From assembly GCF_024437745.1 (NCBI RefSeq), contig NZ_JANFNY010000001.1, forward strand, positions 62,001-126,000: a DNA stretch of 64,000 nucleotides, read 5' to 3'. Shown in pieces: positions 25,693 through 35,396 of the stretch (position 1 is its first letter; each line of letters begins with the position of its first letter). The position numbers and the translations under genes were made by a program. Origin of the DNA: Roseomonas sp. GC11. GTDB lineage: Bacteria; Pseudomonadota; Alphaproteobacteria; Acetobacterales; Acetobacteraceae. The notes under the pieces were generated by a model, which did not search any database, had not been told where the DNA came from, and saw only the letters and a list, made by a program, of their open reading frames with translations.

Positions 25693-27267
25693 TTGAGCTT
25701 CAGCTTCCCAGGGGCGCCGCAGGGTGTGGCGCCCGGTCACCGCCTGCTGCGCGATGGCACGCGGCAGGCGGCCATCTGCTTCGGCATCGTGGCGCTGACG
25801 CTCAGCGTCGTGCTGTTCGCGCTGCTGCGCTCGCCGATGAAGGACGACCTCGCCTGGCTGCTCTGGGTGGCCCGGCAATGGCTGCTGGGGCAGGAGCTCT
25901 ATATCGACCTCGTCGAGGTCAATCCGCCGCTGATCATCTGGCTCAGCGCCCTGCCGGTGATGCTCGGGGATCTGTTCGGGCTCTCGGCCAAGCAGGTGGC
26001 GCTGCCGCTGATCGCCGCCGCGGCGCTCGGCTCGGCCTGGACCAGCGCCGGGCTGCTGCGCGGCGTCTCCCCGGTCTTTGAGCGGCGGCCGGCCGTCTTC
26101 GCCGCCATCGCCTGCGTGCTGCTGGTGATGCCGGGGGTGGAGTTCGGCCAGCGCGAGCATCTCCTCATCATCGCCGTGCTGCCGCATCTGGCGGTGCTGG
26201 TGCGGATGCTGGAGGGGCTGCCGGTCTCGCGCGGCATGGTGGTGGGCAGCGGCGTGCTGGCCGGGCTCGGCTGCGCGCTGAAGCCGCGCTACATCCTCTG
26301 CCTTGGCGCCATCGAGCTGGCGGGCTGGCTGCATCGCGGCTTCCGCATCCGCCTCGGGCCGGTGGTGGCCGGGCTGGCGGCGGCGCTCTATCTCGGCAGC
26401 GTCATCCTCTTCGTCCCCGCCTTCGTGGAACGCGCGGTGCCGCTGGCGCTGACGCTCTATGGCGGCACGGATACCGGGCTGCTGGCGCTGGCCGCCGAGT
26501 CCTGGATGCTGCTGCTCGGCCTCGCCGCCTGCGCGGTGCTGACGCTGCGCACGGACCGCGGCGGCGCCGCCTCGGGGGTGATGCTGGTGCTGACGGCCTT
26601 CGCCGCCGCCGCCACCCTGGCCATGTTCCTCGATGGCAAGAACTGGTTCTACCACCGCATTCCGGCGCTGATGGCGGTGACCTTCGCGCTGGTCTTTTGG
26701 TGCGCGGATGTGCTGCTGCGGCGCGGTGCCACGCTGCGCTGGCGCGGCGCGCTGCTGGCGCTGGCCGTGCTGCCGCTGGCGCTCTACGCGCAGCAGACTT
26801 CCGGCCGCCTGTATGAGCGCCTGGTCCTGGCGGTAGAGCCGGACCTCAGCACCGAGGTGCGGCTGGAGCGGCTGATCAAGCGCGAGAAGGTGCGCAGCTA
26901 CATGGCCTTCTCCGAGTGGATCGGGCTGGGCTTCCCGGTGGTGAACAACACCAATGTCACCTGGGCCTCGCGCTTCGACTCGATGTGGGCGCTGCGCGGC
27001 GAGATCTGGCGTTCGCGCAAGGATGGCGTGGCGCCGGATGAATGGCCGATCCGCCACTGGGTGGTGCAGGACTTCATGGAGGGCTGCCCGGACCTCGTGG
27101 TGGTGGACCGGCGCGGCGAATCGCTGAACTACCCCGCCATCCTCTCCCAGGCCAATGCGGGCTTCGCCGCCGTCTGGGCGCGCTACCGGCAGATCGGCAC
27201 GGTGGATGGGTTGCAGATCTATCGCCGCCAGGGCGAGGGGTGTGGCGACCCGGCGGGGCTGGGCTAG
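25693..27267 (+). CDS. GT-C-like polytopic membrane protein
   Basis: A 524-residue membrane protein with about ten hydrophobic helices in the first 360 residues, then a soluble C-terminal domain of about 150. The first periplasmic loop has MKDDLAWLLW (Asp51-Asp52), then EVNPPLIIWLSALPV. The acidic pair and Asn-Pro-Pro-Leu are typical of GT-C fold polyprenyl-phosphate-sugar transferases such as ArnT/PMT. This suggests transfer of a sugar to lipid, protein or glycan on the periplasmic side. TTG 25693 is the start, with GAGGGGG upstream; no nearby ATG precedes the first helix. It lies near the nucleotide-sugar pair at 21.5-23.7 kb, which may be coincidental. Confidence 0.75.
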   Translation: MSFSFPGAPQGVAPGHRLLRDGTRQAAICFGIVALTLSVVLFALLRSPMKDDLAWLLWVARQWLLGQELYIDLVEVNPPLIIWLSALPVMLGDLFGLSAKQVALPLIAAAALGSAWTSAGLLRGVSPVFERRPAVFAAIACVLLVMPGVEFGQREHLLIIAVLPHLAVLVRMLEGLPVSRGMVVGSGVLAGLGCALKPRYILCLGAIELAGWLHRGFRIRLGPVVAGLAAALYLGSVILFVPAFVERAVPLALTLYGGTDTGLLALAAESWMLLLGLAACAVLTLRTDRGGAASGVMLVLTAFAAAATLAMFLDGKNWFYHRIPALMAVTFALVFWCADVLLRRGATLRWRGALLALAVLPLALYAQQTSGRLYERLVLAVEPDLSTEVRLERLIKREKVRSYMAFSEWIGLGFPVVNNTNVTWASRFDSMWALRGEIWRSRKDGVAPDEWPIRHWVVQDFMEGCPDLVVVDRRGESLNYPAILSQANAGFAAVWARYRQIGTVDGLQIYRRQGEGCGDPAGLG

Positions 27268-27268
27268 C

Positions 27269-27402
27269 CGGGGCGCTGCCCCGGACCCCGCTGGGGGGAC
27301 AGGGTCCCCCCAGACCCCGCCCTCAGTCTGGCGTCCCGCCTTGCCGGGAGAGGGCGGCAGCCTGGAACAGTCTTTTTGCTTCTTTTTCTTCAGAAAAAGA
27401 AG
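27269..27402 (+). repeat. Chimaeric gene-end element: family C half joined to family A half
   Basis: The first two family C hairpins (27269-27285 and CTGGGGGGA-CAGGG-TCCCCCCAG at 27291-27313) run straight into the GC block GGCGTCCCGCC...GGCGGCAGCCTG. Family A hairpin beta (27379-27402) completes it. It fills the space between convergent genes ending at 27267 and 27423. The join shows that these modules recombine. Confidence 0.85.
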
Positions 27403-27422
27403 TTCTTCAAAGACTTACCTCC

Positions 27423-28607
27423 TTATATCCCCGCCGCATCCAGCTTCAGGATGGCGCGTGCCAGGGCCTGGGCGCGCGGCACGAAGCTGGCGACCTCCAG
27501 ATATTCCTCCGGGCTATGGGCCTTGCCGCCCACCGGCCCGACGGCGCAGAGGGTGGGCGCGCCCAGGGCCGCGGTGAAGCCGCTATCGGCGCAGCCGCCG
27601 GCGAATTCCCCCATGGTCGCGAAGCCGCTTTCGGCGGCGGCGGCCTGATAGGCGGCGAAGACCGCCTCCGTCCCCGGATTCCGCGCCAGCGGCAGGAATT
27701 CGCCGCGGATGGTCAGCGTGGCGCGGGTGCCGGGGACGAAGCTCTGGGCGATGATGGCCTCGATGCGGGCCATGATGTCGTCGCGGTCTTCGGGGTGGAT
27801 GTAGCGCAGGTCGATCTGCCCCTGGGCCCAGGGCGCCACGGTGTTGACGCTCTGCCCGCCCGAGACCAGCCCGACATTGAGGGTGATTCCGCGCGGGATG
27901 TCGGTCAGCGCGTGGATCGCCTGGATCTTGCGGGCGAGTTCCTCGATGGCGCTGATGCCGGCCTCGAAATTGCCGCCGGAATGGGCGGCCTTGCCGGTGA
28001 TGTCCATCACCATGAAGACGCCGCCCTTGCGCCCGGTGACGACGGCGCCGGTGGGCCGCCCCGGCTCGGAGTTGAAGACGACGCGGGCGCGGCGGGCCTC
28101 GGCCTCGATCACCGGGCGGCCCTCGGGCGAGCCGATTTCCTCATCCCCGGTGAAGAGCCCGACCAGCGGCCCCGGCGCGCCGCCGAACTGCCGGAAGGCG
28201 GCGAGGACGAAGAGGTTCTGCACCAGCCCCGCCTTCATGTCGCAGACGCCGGGGCCGGTGGCGATGCCGTTCTCGATGCGGAAGGGGCGGCGTTCCGGCT
28301 CGCCCTTGGGGAAGACGGTGTCGCGGTGGCCCATCAGCACGATGTTGGTGCGGGCATTGCCGCTGGCCCCCGCGCCGTCCTCGCCGCCGACCAGGGCGCG
28401 CAGGCAGTCGCCATGCTTCTCGCCGGGGATGGTCTCGACGGGGATGTCGAAGCGGGCGCAGAACTCCTTCACCCGCTGGCCCACCGCATCGACGCCGGCC
28501 TTGTCGTAGCTGCCGCCATCGATGTTCACCATGGCTTCCAGCTCGGCCAGCATGGCCTCCTGCTGGGTGGCGAGCCAGGCGGTGATGCGGCTTTCGGGGG
28601 TGGTCAT
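27423..28607 (-). CDS. M20 family metallopeptidase
   Basis: A 394-residue di-zinc hydrolase of the M20 family (carboxypeptidase G2/ArgE-like). The metal-site motifs are MGHRDTVFPKG (first His, with the following Asp), GVCDMKAG (bridging Asp), TGDEEIGS (catalytic Glu plus metal Glu) and GKAHSPEEY (last His). The dimerisation domain starts at VVTGRKGG and includes GKAAHSGGN. ATG 28607 was chosen; the longer frame to 28715 adds low-complexity residues over the divergent kinase promoter. No signal peptide is seen. Substrates could be N-acyl amino acids or peptides such as folate polyglutamate; the sequence does not decide. Confidence 0.88.
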   Translation of the reverse strand: MTTPESRITAWLATQQEAMLAELEAMVNIDGGSYDKAGVDAVGQRVKEFCARFDIPVETIPGEKHGDCLRALVGGEDGAGASGNARTNIVLMGHRDTVFPKGEPERRPFRIENGIATGPGVCDMKAGLVQNLFVLAAFRQFGGAPGPLVGLFTGDEEIGSPEGRPVIEAEARRARVVFNSEPGRPTGAVVTGRKGGVFMVMDITGKAAHSGGNFEAGISAIEELARKIQAIHALTDIPRGITLNVGLVSGGQSVNTVAPWAQGQIDLRYIHPEDRDDIMARIEAIIAQSFVPGTRATLTIRGEFLPLARNPGTEAVFAAYQAAAAESGFATMGEFAGGCADSGFTAALGAPTLCAVGPVGGKAHSPEEYLEVASFVPRAQALARAILKLDAAGI

Positions 28608-28775
28608 GCGCGGTGATCCGGTCTGTTGCGGCCGGCAGGGTGGCCGATCCGCCGCGCCAGGAAAAGGCTGGCTGGAAAAAGCCCGGCCGGAAAAAGCCCG
28701 CTGGGCGGGAGGCATGGCGCCGGCGTGGCGGGCGGGTTAAACCAGAGCCGCAACGACGGGTGCGGGGACGGGGCG

Positions 28776-31466
28776 ATGCCAAGGACGCTGCGCCGCCAAT
28801 GGCATGTCGTGATCACGGCGCTCACCTTGCTCGGCATGTCGGGTGGGTTGCTGGTGGCGTGGCAGCTTTCGGCTGAACTGCGCGCCGAGCGTGGCGCGGT
28901 GGTGCAGGGCTTCCGGCTGGGCGAGGCGGCGCGCAGCCTGCTCTCTGCCGTGCTGGATGCGGAGACGGGGCAGCGCGGCTTCATCCTGACCGGGCAGGAG
29001 AGCTATCTGGCGCCTTACGAGGGGGCGCTGGTGCAGGTGCCGGCCGCCCTGGCGCGGCTGCGCGGCCTGCTTGCCAGCAGCAGCCTTGGCATTCCCAGCC
29101 CGGGCGGCGGCGGCCCGCCGGCCAATCTGGCCGCGCGGGCGGCGCGGCTGGAGCGGCTGGAGCGGCTGGTGGCCGAGAAGATGGCCGAGCTGGCCGCCAC
29201 CCTGGCGCTGGCCCGCGCCGAGGGCACCGAGGCTGCCCGCGCCCGGGTGCAGACCGACCGTGGCCGGCAGGTGATGCAGGAAATCCGCGCCCTGCTGGAG
29301 GAGATCCTGGCCGAGCAGGCCAGCGGCCTGCGTCGCTCCCTGGATGCGGCGGAGCGCGCGGATGACCGCAACCTGCTGCTGGCGCTGGGTGGCATGGGGC
29401 TGGCGCTGGCGCTGCTGGCGGGGGGCGCCTGGCTGGTGCTGCGCGGCAATGCGCGGCTGCGCCGGGCGGAGGCGGCGCTGGCCGCCAATGGCGCCGTGCT
29501 GCAGGCGACGCTGGACCACATCCAGGACGGCATCGCCAGCTTCGACGCTGCCGGGCAGCTGGTGGCCTGCAACCTGCGCTTCTTCGATCTGCTGGATTTC
29601 CCGCAGGCGCTGGCGCGGCCGGGCACGCCCTATTCGGCCTTCCTGGCCATCGACCGCCGGCGTGGCGTGCCGGTGCTGGAGGCGCCGGACACGCTGCGCG
29701 GCCCGGCCGGCACCGGGGCGCGGCTGCCGCTGGGCCATGCCGGGCGAGAGCTGGAACTCTACCGCAACCCGATGCCGGATGGTGGCTTCGTGCTCTCCTG
29801 CCTCGATGTCACGCGGCGGGTGGAGGCGGAGGCGCTGCTGCGCCAGAGCCAGAAGATGGAGGCGGTGGGCCAGCTCACCGGCGGCGTGGCGCATGACTTC
29901 AACAACCTGCTCCAGGTGGTCAGCGCCAATCTGGACCTGATGGGGCGCGACCTCGGGCCGGATCATCCGGTGCGGCGCTATCTCGGGCATGCCATCTCGG
30001 CCCTGGCGCGCGGGGCGCGGCTGACGGCGCAGCTGCTGGCCTTCGCCCGGCGCCAGCCGCTGGACCCGCGCGTGCTCAACCCCGGCCGGCTGGTGCAGGA
30101 CATGGCGGACCTGCTGCGCCGCACCCTGGGCGAGCGCATCGCGGTGGAGGCGGTGGTGGCGGCCGGGCAATGGAACGCGCTGGTGGACCCCGGCCAGCTG
30201 GAGAACGCGCTGCTCAACCTGGCGCTGAATGCGCGCGATGCCATGCCGGAGGGCGGCAAGCTGACCATCGAGGTCGGCAACAGCGTGCTCGACCAGGACT
30301 ATGCCGGCGCGCATCTGGAGGTGGAGCCGGGCTCCTATGTGATGATCGCGGTGAGCGACACCGGCAGCGGCATGACGCCCGAGGTGGCGGCGCGCGCCTA
30401 TGAGCCCTTCTTCACCACCAAGGGGGAGGGGCGGGGCACGGGGCTTGGCCTGTCGCAGGTCTACGGCTTTGTGAAGCAATCCGGCGGCCATCTGAAGATT
30501 TACAGCGAGCCGGGGCAGGGTACGACGGTGAAGCTCTACCTGCCCCGCTCCCTCGCCGCGGAGGAGGTGCCGGGTGGCGGGGTGCCCGGCCCCGTGATGG
30601 GCGGGACGGAGACGGTGCTGGTGGTCGAGGATGACGCGGAGGTGCGGGAGGCCGTGGTGGAGATGCTGCAGGATCTGGGATACCGCGTGCTGCGCGCCGA
30701 GAATGCCGAGGCCGCGCTGACGGTGGTGTCGAGCGGCGTGCAGGTGGATCTCCTGTTCACCGATGTGGTGATGCCCGGCCCGCTGCCGACGCGGGAGATG
30801 GTGCGCCGCGCCCAGGGCCAGCTGCCGGGGATGAAGGTGATCTACACCTCTGGCTATACCGCCAATGCCATCATCCATGACGGGCGGCTGGACCGGGAAG
30901 TGCAGCTTCTGAGCAAGCCCTATCGCCGGGAGGAACTGGCGCGGCAGGTGCGGCGGGCGCTGGGCCCGGCGCGGCCCGGCGCGGCGCGGCGGCGTGGCGA
31001 TGCCGTGGCGGCCCCGCTGCCTGCCGGCGCCTCATCGGCCCTGGCCGCGCCGCAGCCGGAGGGCGGGGGCCAGGGCGCCGGCTGGCCGGAGGGCAGCGTG
31101 GCCCTGGTGGTGGAGGATGACCCGCTGATCCTCATGAACCTGGTGCAGATGGTGGAGATGCTGGGCTTTCAGGTGGTGGAGGCCGGGCGGGCAGACCGCG
31201 CCCTGGCCTGGATGGCCACGAATCCGCCGCCTGCGGTGCTGATCACCGATCTCAGCCTGCCGGGGATGGATGGCGTGGCGCTGGCGGTGGAGGCGCGGCG
31301 GCGCTGCCCGGGGTTGCCGGTGCTGCTGGCCAGCGGCCATGCCGAAAGCTCGGTGGAGATCCCGCCCGAATTGCGGGAGGGGATGGGCTTCCTGGCCAAG
31401 CCCTTCGCCATGATGCAGCTGGAGGACGCGCTGCGCGGGCTGCGGGAGCGGGTGAAGGCGGCCTGA
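28776..31466 (+). CDS. CHASE3-PAS hybrid histidine kinase with two receiver domains
   Basis: An 896-residue membrane-bound sensor kinase. There is one helix near residues 9-31. A periplasmic CHASE3 domain follows ([20 protein letters not shown]), then a second helix near 197-220. A PAS domain ([20 protein letters not shown]) precedes the HisKA domain with phosphoacceptor His373 in GGVAHDFNN. The HATPase domain has [15 protein letters not shown] (N box), DTGSGM and [11 protein letters not shown]. Two receiver domains end the protein, with phosphorylatable Asp663 ([10 protein letters not shown]) and Asp825 (LITDLSLPG). ATG 28776 starts just before the first helix. No response regulator gene is adjacent, so output must be via a remote partner or the tandem receivers. 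Confidence 0.92.
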   Translation: MPRTLRRQWHVVITALTLLGMSGGLLVAWQLSAELRAERGAVVQGFRLGEAARSLLSAVLDAETGQRGFILTGQESYLAPYEGALVQVPAALARLRGLLASSSLGIPSPGGGGPPANLAARAARLERLERLVAEKMAELAATLALARAEGTEAARARVQTDRGRQVMQEIRALLEEILAEQASGLRRSLDAAERADDRNLLLALGGMGLALALLAGGAWLVLRGNARLRRAEAALAANGAVLQATLDHIQDGIASFDAAGQLVACNLRFFDLLDFPQALARPGTPYSAFLAIDRRRGVPVLEAPDTLRGPAGTGARLPLGHAGRELELYRNPMPDGGFVLSCLDVTRRVEAEALLRQSQKMEAVGQLTGGVAHDFNNLLQVVSANLDLMGRDLGPDHPVRRYLGHAISALARGARLTAQLLAFARRQPLDPRVLNPGRLVQDMADLLRRTLGERIAVEAVVAAGQWNALVDPGQLENALLNLALNARDAMPEGGKLTIEVGNSVLDQDYAGAHLEVEPGSYVMIAVSDTGSGMTPEVAARAYEPFFTTKGEGRGTGLGLSQVYGFVKQSGGHLKIYSEPGQGTTVKLYLPRSLAAEEVPGGGVPGPVMGGTETVLVVEDDAEVREAVVEMLQDLGYRVLRAENAEAALTVVSSGVQVDLLFTDVVMPGPLPTREMVRRAQGQLPGMKVIYTSGYTANAIIHDGRLDREVQLLSKPYRREELARQVRRALGPARPGAARRRGDAVAAPLPAGASSALAAPQPEGGGQGAGWPEGSVALVVEDDPLILMNLVQMVEMLGFQVVEAGRADRALAWMATNPPPAVLITDLSLPGMDGVALAVEARRRCPGLPVLLASGHAESSVEIPPELREGMGFLAKPFAMMQLEDALRGLRERVKAA

Positions 31467-31473
31467 GAGCTTT

Positions 31474-31614
31474 GGGGGGGGCGCTGCCCCCCCACCCCCG
31501 CCGGGGGGACAGGGTCCCCCCGGACCCCGCCATCCGCTGGCACTTTCTGATCGCGGGGTCCGGGGTGGCCGCGCCACCCCGGCGGAGGGTTCTGGGGAGG
31601 CGGAGCCTCCCCAG
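31474..31614 (-). repeat. Family C gene-end element, complete copy (141 bp)
   Basis: Four hairpins, in the order and spacing of 23727-23867: GGGGGGGC/GCCCCCCC (31474-31493), CCGGGGGGA-CAGGG-TCCCCCCGG (31501-31523), CCGGGGTGGC-CGC-GCCACCCCGG (31560-31582) and CTGGGGAGGC-GGA-GCCTCCCCAG (31592-31614). It sits between convergent genes and ends 4 bp from the amidase stop, so it could terminate both. The strand is assigned arbitrarily. Confidence 0.9.
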
Positions 31615-31618
31615 AGCT

Positions 31619-33040
31619 TCAGTGATGATGATGCGCGCAGGCCTGCGGCTCGGGCCTGGGCGCCTGGGCGGCGATGGCCTTCTCCAGCACGCGGGCGGCG
31701 CGGAAGCACAGGTCGTCGCGCAGCTGCGCCGCGGCGAGCTGCACGCCACGCGGCATATTCTCTTCATCCAGGCCGAAGGGCACGGTGATGGCGGGCTGGC
31801 GCGTCAGGTTGAAGGTGAAGGTCCAGGGCGCCCAGTCGCGCCACAGCGCCTCGGTGGGCTTCAGCGTCGGCGCATCGGCGTCGAAGGCGGCGGTGGGCGT
31901 GGTGGGGCAGAGCACCAGGTCGTATTTCAGGTGGAAGCGGGCCATGGCGTGCGCCGCCTCGGTGCGCAGCGCCTCGGCGCCCAGGAAGTCGATGGCGGAC
32001 ATGCCGCCCTCGCGCTCCGCCACTTCCTCCAGCCCCTTGTCCAGCAGGGCGCGCTTCTCCGCCGGCATGGTGTGGACCATCCGCGCCAGCGCCACGCCCC
32101 AGACGCGGCCGAAGATGTGGCGGGTGTCCGGCAGTTCCGGGTCCGCATCCTCGACGATGGCGCCGTGGCGGGAGAGCACCTGCGCCGCCGCCAGCACTGC
32201 CGCCTCGCCCTCGGCGTCGATCGGGGGCGCGTAGCCCAGGCGGCGCACCACGGCGACGCGCAGCCCGGCCACGCCCTCCTCGATGCCCTCGCGCCAGTCG
32301 CGCGGCGGCTCATGGACGCAATAGGGGTCGCGGATGTCGGGCTGGGCCATGGCCGTCATCATCAGGGCGGCGTCGCGCACGCTGCGCGTCATCGGCCCGG
32401 CGCAGGAGACCTGGCCGAAGGCGCTGTGCGGCCATTGCGGGATGCGGCCATAGGTCGGCTTCAGCCCGACCAGCCCGCAATAGGCGGCGGGGATGCGGAT
32501 GGAGCCGCCGGCATCGGTGCCGACATGGAGCGGGCCGAAGCCCGCCGCGCCCGCCGCCCCCGCGCCGGAGGAGGAGCCGCCCACGGTGCGCTGCGAGTTC
32601 CACGGGTTGCGGGTGATGCCGTGCAGCGGGCTGTCCCCCGGCGTCTTCCAGCCGAATTCGGTGGTGGTGGTCTTGCCCAGGATGACGGCGCCGGCGGCCT
32701 TCAGGCCGATCACGGCCGGGGCGTCCTCGGTGGCGGGGGTGCTGTCGGTGGTCTTGCTGCCGCGGCGGGTGGGCATGCCCTGGACGTTCAGCAGGTCCTT
32801 CACCGTCACCGGCACGCCGTCCAGCGGGCCCATGGGGCGGCCGGCGGCCCAGCGGGCCTCGGACTCGCCGGCCTGGGCCAGGGCGCGCGGGTTCAGCATG
32901 GCGAAGGCGTTGACCCACTGGTTGTTGCGCGCCACGCGCTCCAGCACCGCCTGCAAGGCCTCGACCGGGGAGAGGCGCCGGCTGGCATAGAGGGCGAGGA
33001 GCTGCTCCGCCGTCATCAGGGCGGGATCGGTCTCGGACAT
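31619..33040 (-). CDS. Amidase signature family amidase
   Basis: A 473-residue amidase of the GatA/AS family. The Ser-cisSer-Lys triad is visible: Lys in VPVTVKDLLNV, the cis-Ser in GGSSSGAGAA and the nucleophile Ser in VGTDAGGSIRIPA. There is no gatB/gatC nearby, so it is a catabolic amidase rather than the tRNA amidotransferase subunit. The native C-terminus ends in Cys-Ala-His4. It is the minus-strand neighbour of the RutA-like gene, 168 bp downstream of it and possibly co-transcribed, though a strong hairpin lies between. Substrate specificity (nitrile-derived, aryl or ureido amides) cannot be deduced. Confidence 0.9.
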   Translation of the reverse strand: MSETDPALMTAEQLLALYASRRLSPVEALQAVLERVARNNQWVNAFAMLNPRALAQAGESEARWAAGRPMGPLDGVPVTVKDLLNVQGMPTRRGSKTTDSTPATEDAPAVIGLKAAGAVILGKTTTTEFGWKTPGDSPLHGITRNPWNSQRTVGGSSSGAGAAGAAGFGPLHVGTDAGGSIRIPAAYCGLVGLKPTYGRIPQWPHSAFGQVSCAGPMTRSVRDAALMMTAMAQPDIRDPYCVHEPPRDWREGIEEGVAGLRVAVVRRLGYAPPIDAEGEAAVLAAAQVLSRHGAIVEDADPELPDTRHIFGRVWGVALARMVHTMPAEKRALLDKGLEEVAEREGGMSAIDFLGAEALRTEAAHAMARFHLKYDLVLCPTTPTAAFDADAPTLKPTEALWRDWAPWTFTFNLTRQPAITVPFGLDEENMPRGVQLAAAQLRDDLCFRAARVLEKAIAAQAPRPEPQACAHHHH

Positions 33041-33150
33041 CCGCGGATCTTCTCAAGCATCAGGAGGGGCGGCGGCAGGGCGGCCACCACAGGCCGCCAA
33101 CTTGCCCCGCCCGGCGCGCGAATGCCAGGGCAGGGGGGAGAGAGGGGGGG

Positions 33151-33181
33151 GCCGCCACCCGGCGGGAGGCCGGGTGGCGGC
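33151..33181 (-). terminator. Strong GC hairpin after rutA-like gene
   Basis: Perfect 13-bp stem GCCGCCACCCGGC / GCCGGGTGGCGGC with a 5-nt loop, about 27 bp after the stop of the RutA-like gene. It is followed in that direction by a C run rather than a U run, so it is more likely an mRNA stabiliser or attenuator than a strong intrinsic terminator. The remainder of 33041-33208 shows nothing else. Confidence 0.55.
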
Positions 33182-33208
33182 GGTCGCGGCGCCCGCCAGG
33201 AGGAGGGG

Positions 33209-34288
33209 TCAGGCGGCCGCGAGCAGGTGGGCGCGGCTTTCCATCAGCGGCTGGATGCGCTGCCCGAACTTGTCGAGGCCGGCCAGGAAGTCGTCGAAGG
33301 TCAGCATGATGCCCTTCACGCCCGGCATGGCGGCGGCCTCGTCCAGCATGCGCGCGACGCTGGCATGGGAGCCGACGAGCGTGCCCATGTTGAAATTGAT
33401 GGGCGAGGGGCCGCGCACCATGGCGCGGGCGGTGGAGCTGTCGCTGGCCTTGGTGTCCTCGCTGGTCTTGGCGTTGAGCCAGGCGAGGGCGCCCTGGTCG
33501 GCACCGGCCACGTAGTGCTCCCATTTGGCCCAGGCGGCTTCGTCCGTCTCCTCGGCGATGACCATGTAGAGCATGTAGGAGCCGACATCGCGCCCGGCCT
33601 GCTTCGCCACCTCCGCCATGCGGGCGGGGATGGGGGCGGCGAGGGTGGGCTGGTTCACCCCCTGGCCGAGGCAGAAATTATAGTCGGCATGCTGTGCTGC
33701 GAATTCCATGCCGCGCTCGCTCTGCCCGGCGGCGACGATCTTGACGGGGGCCTGGGGCGGCGGGCTGAGCTTGCAGGCATCCATCTGGAAATAGGTCCCC
33801 TTGAAGTCGGAGACGCCCTGCGACCAGAGTTCGCGCATCACCTGCACATATTCGGTGCTGTAGTCATAGCGGTGGGCGAAATGCGCCTCGCCCGGCCAGA
33901 GGCCCATCTGGCTGTATTCGTTGCGCTGCCAGCCGGAGACGATGTTCACGCCGAAGCGGCCGCCGGAGATGCTGTCGATGGTGACGGCCATGCGGGCGAC
34001 GATGGCGGGCGGCAGGGTCAGCACGGCGGTGGAGGCGTAGAGGCGGATGCGCTTGGTGACGGCGGCGAGGCCGGCCATCAGGGTGAAGCTTTCCAGCCCG
34101 TGGTCCCAGAACTGCGTCTTTCCGCCGAAGCCGTGCAGCTTGATCATGGAGAGGGCGAAGTCGAGGCCATAGCCCTCGGCCTTCTGCACGATCTGCCGGT
34201 TCAGATCGAAGCTCGGCATGTATTGCGGAGCATTCTCCGAAATCAGCCAGCCATTGTTGTTGATGGGAATGAAGACGCCGACATCCAT
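33209..34288 (-). CDS. rutA: RutA-type pyrimidine monooxygenase (flavin-dependent, LLM class)
   Basis: A 359-residue luciferase-like flavin monooxygenase. Segments such as [86 protein letters not shown] and [18 protein letters not shown] match, from memory, the RutA family that opens the uracil ring to ureidoacrylate. ATG 34288 gives the family N-terminus; the GTG at 34300 is too close to the AGGGAG site. None of rutB-G is adjacent. Neighbours are an amidase downstream and, divergently, a polysaccharide-deacetylase-type hydrolase and an ammonia-lyase. It may act in pyrimidine nitrogen salvage with non-orthologous partners, or on another heterocycle. Confidence 0.82.
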   Translation of the reverse strand: MDVGVFIPINNNGWLISENAPQYMPSFDLNRQIVQKAEGYGLDFALSMIKLHGFGGKTQFWDHGLESFTLMAGLAAVTKRIRLYASTAVLTLPPAIVARMAVTIDSISGGRFGVNIVSGWQRNEYSQMGLWPGEAHFAHRYDYSTEYVQVMRELWSQGVSDFKGTYFQMDACKLSPPPQAPVKIVAAGQSERGMEFAAQHADYNFCLGQGVNQPTLAAPIPARMAEVAKQAGRDVGSYMLYMVIAEETDEAAWAKWEHYVAGADQGALAWLNAKTSEDTKASDSSTARAMVRGPSPINFNMGTLVGSHASVARMLDEAAAMPGVKGIMLTFDDFLAGLDKFGQRIQPLMESRAHLLAAA

Positions 34289-34422
34289 GGGGAAAGGCAC
34301 TCCCTGGCCTGTTGCGATGGAGAACCGTTATGCAAACGCCGCGCCAGGAGGGGGATGTCTTGGCGGGGCGGGGCGTGGGGGGCAGACTGCCGGCCGAATC
34401 AGCCTGCCGGAGGAGATGCGCG

Positions 34423-35319
34423 ATGACCGATGCCGCCAAGCCCTGGGAATGGGAGGAAGCCGAGTGGCGCCGCATTGTCGGGCGTGCCTATGCCGGGCGC
34501 AGCCTTTCGCCCAGGAGCTGGCCGGGGGGCGCGCGCTGTGCCGTGGCGCTGTCCTTCGACGCGGACCATGAGACCATTCCGCTGCGCGATGCGGATGAAA
34601 GCCCGATGCGCATCAGCCAGGGCCAGTATGGCGCGCGGCAGGGCGTGCCGCGCATCCGCCGCCTGCTGGAGCAGCATGGCGTGCGGGCCAGTTTCTTCTA
34701 CCCCGCCGTCTCCGCCCTGCTGCACCCGGAGGAGGTGCGGGCCGTGGCGGCGGAGGGGCATGAGATCGGCATCCATTCCTGGATCCATGAGGCCAACACC
34801 ACGCTGCCGCCGGGCAAGGAGCGCGAGCTGACGCTGCGCGCCGCCGACACGCTGGAAAAGGTCTCCGGCCAGCGCCCGGTGGGCATCCGCACGGCGAGCT
34901 GGGATTTCTCGGTGGACACGATGTCGATCATCCGCGAGATGGGCCTGCTGTATGACAGCAGCCTGATGGCCGATGACGAGCCTTACGAGCTGCTGGCCGA
35001 TGGCGAGCCGACGGGCATTGTCGAGCTGCCGCCCGAGTGGATCCGCGATGATGCCGTGTATTTCAACATGCTGCGTTTCTCGGCCCTGCGCCCCTACACC
35101 GCGCCTTCGGCCGTGGAGGAGATCTTCAAGGCCGAGTTCGATGGCGCCTATGCGGAGGGCGGCACTTTCCTGCTGACGATGCATCCGCATGTGATTGGCC
35201 ATCGCAGCCGTATTGCCCTGCTGGACCGCCTGGTGGAGCATATCAAGATGCATGGCGATGTGTGGTTCTGCACGCATGCCGAGCTGGCGCGCTGGTGCAA
35301 GGCGCAATCCCCCAACTGA
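34423..35319 (+). CDS. Polysaccharide deacetylase family hydrolase (PuuE-like)
   Basis: A 298-residue protein with a NodB-homology fold. The metal motif is ALSFDADHET (Asp-Asp) and the His pair lies in GHEIGIHSWIHE. Further motifs are GIRTASWDFSVDT and, near the end, LTMHPHVIGHRSR. It has no signal peptide, so it should be cytoplasmic. Together with the DADHET variant this resembles the PuuE/allantoinase-like and peptidoglycan-deacetylase-like branch that acts on small amides rather than polymers. ATG 34423 has GGAGGAG about 8 nt upstream. It is divergent from the RutA-like gene and followed, after a family B element containing its own stop codon, by the diaminopropionate ammonia-lyase. Confidence 0.85.
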   Translation: MTDAAKPWEWEEAEWRRIVGRAYAGRSLSPRSWPGGARCAVALSFDADHETIPLRDADESPMRISQGQYGARQGVPRIRRLLEQHGVRASFFYPAVSALLHPEEVRAVAAEGHEIGIHSWIHEANTTLPPGKERELTLRAADTLEKVSGQRPVGIRTASWDFSVDTMSIIREMGLLYDSSLMADDEPYELLADGEPTGIVELPPEWIRDDAVYFNMLRFSALRPYTAPSAVEEIFKAEFDGAYAEGGTFLLTMHPHVIGHRSRIALLDRLVEHIKMHGDVWFCTHAELARWCKAQSPN

Positions 35320-35358
35320 CAGAAAGAGAAGGGGGCCCGGGGGAATTCCTTCCCCCGG
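35317..35358 (+). repeat. Family B gene-end element containing the deacetylase stop codon
   Basis: TGACAGAAAGAGAAGGGGGC begins with the TGA stop of the deacetylase gene. It leads into hairpin CCGGGGGAA-TTCC-TTCCCCCGG (35337-35358), followed by ACTCTTTTTT. The T run makes it a plausible intrinsic terminator, although a same-strand gene starts at 35397. Confidence 0.88.
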
Positions 35359-35396
35359 ACTCTTTTTTCCAGTTCTGGCTTCCGAAAGCGCCCAGC

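Noticed and set aside
31619-31633. C-terminal His4 of the amidase as a cloning tag
   Set aside because: Only four His, preceded by a natural Cys-Ala-rich tail and followed by a native family C element; no vector sequence is present.
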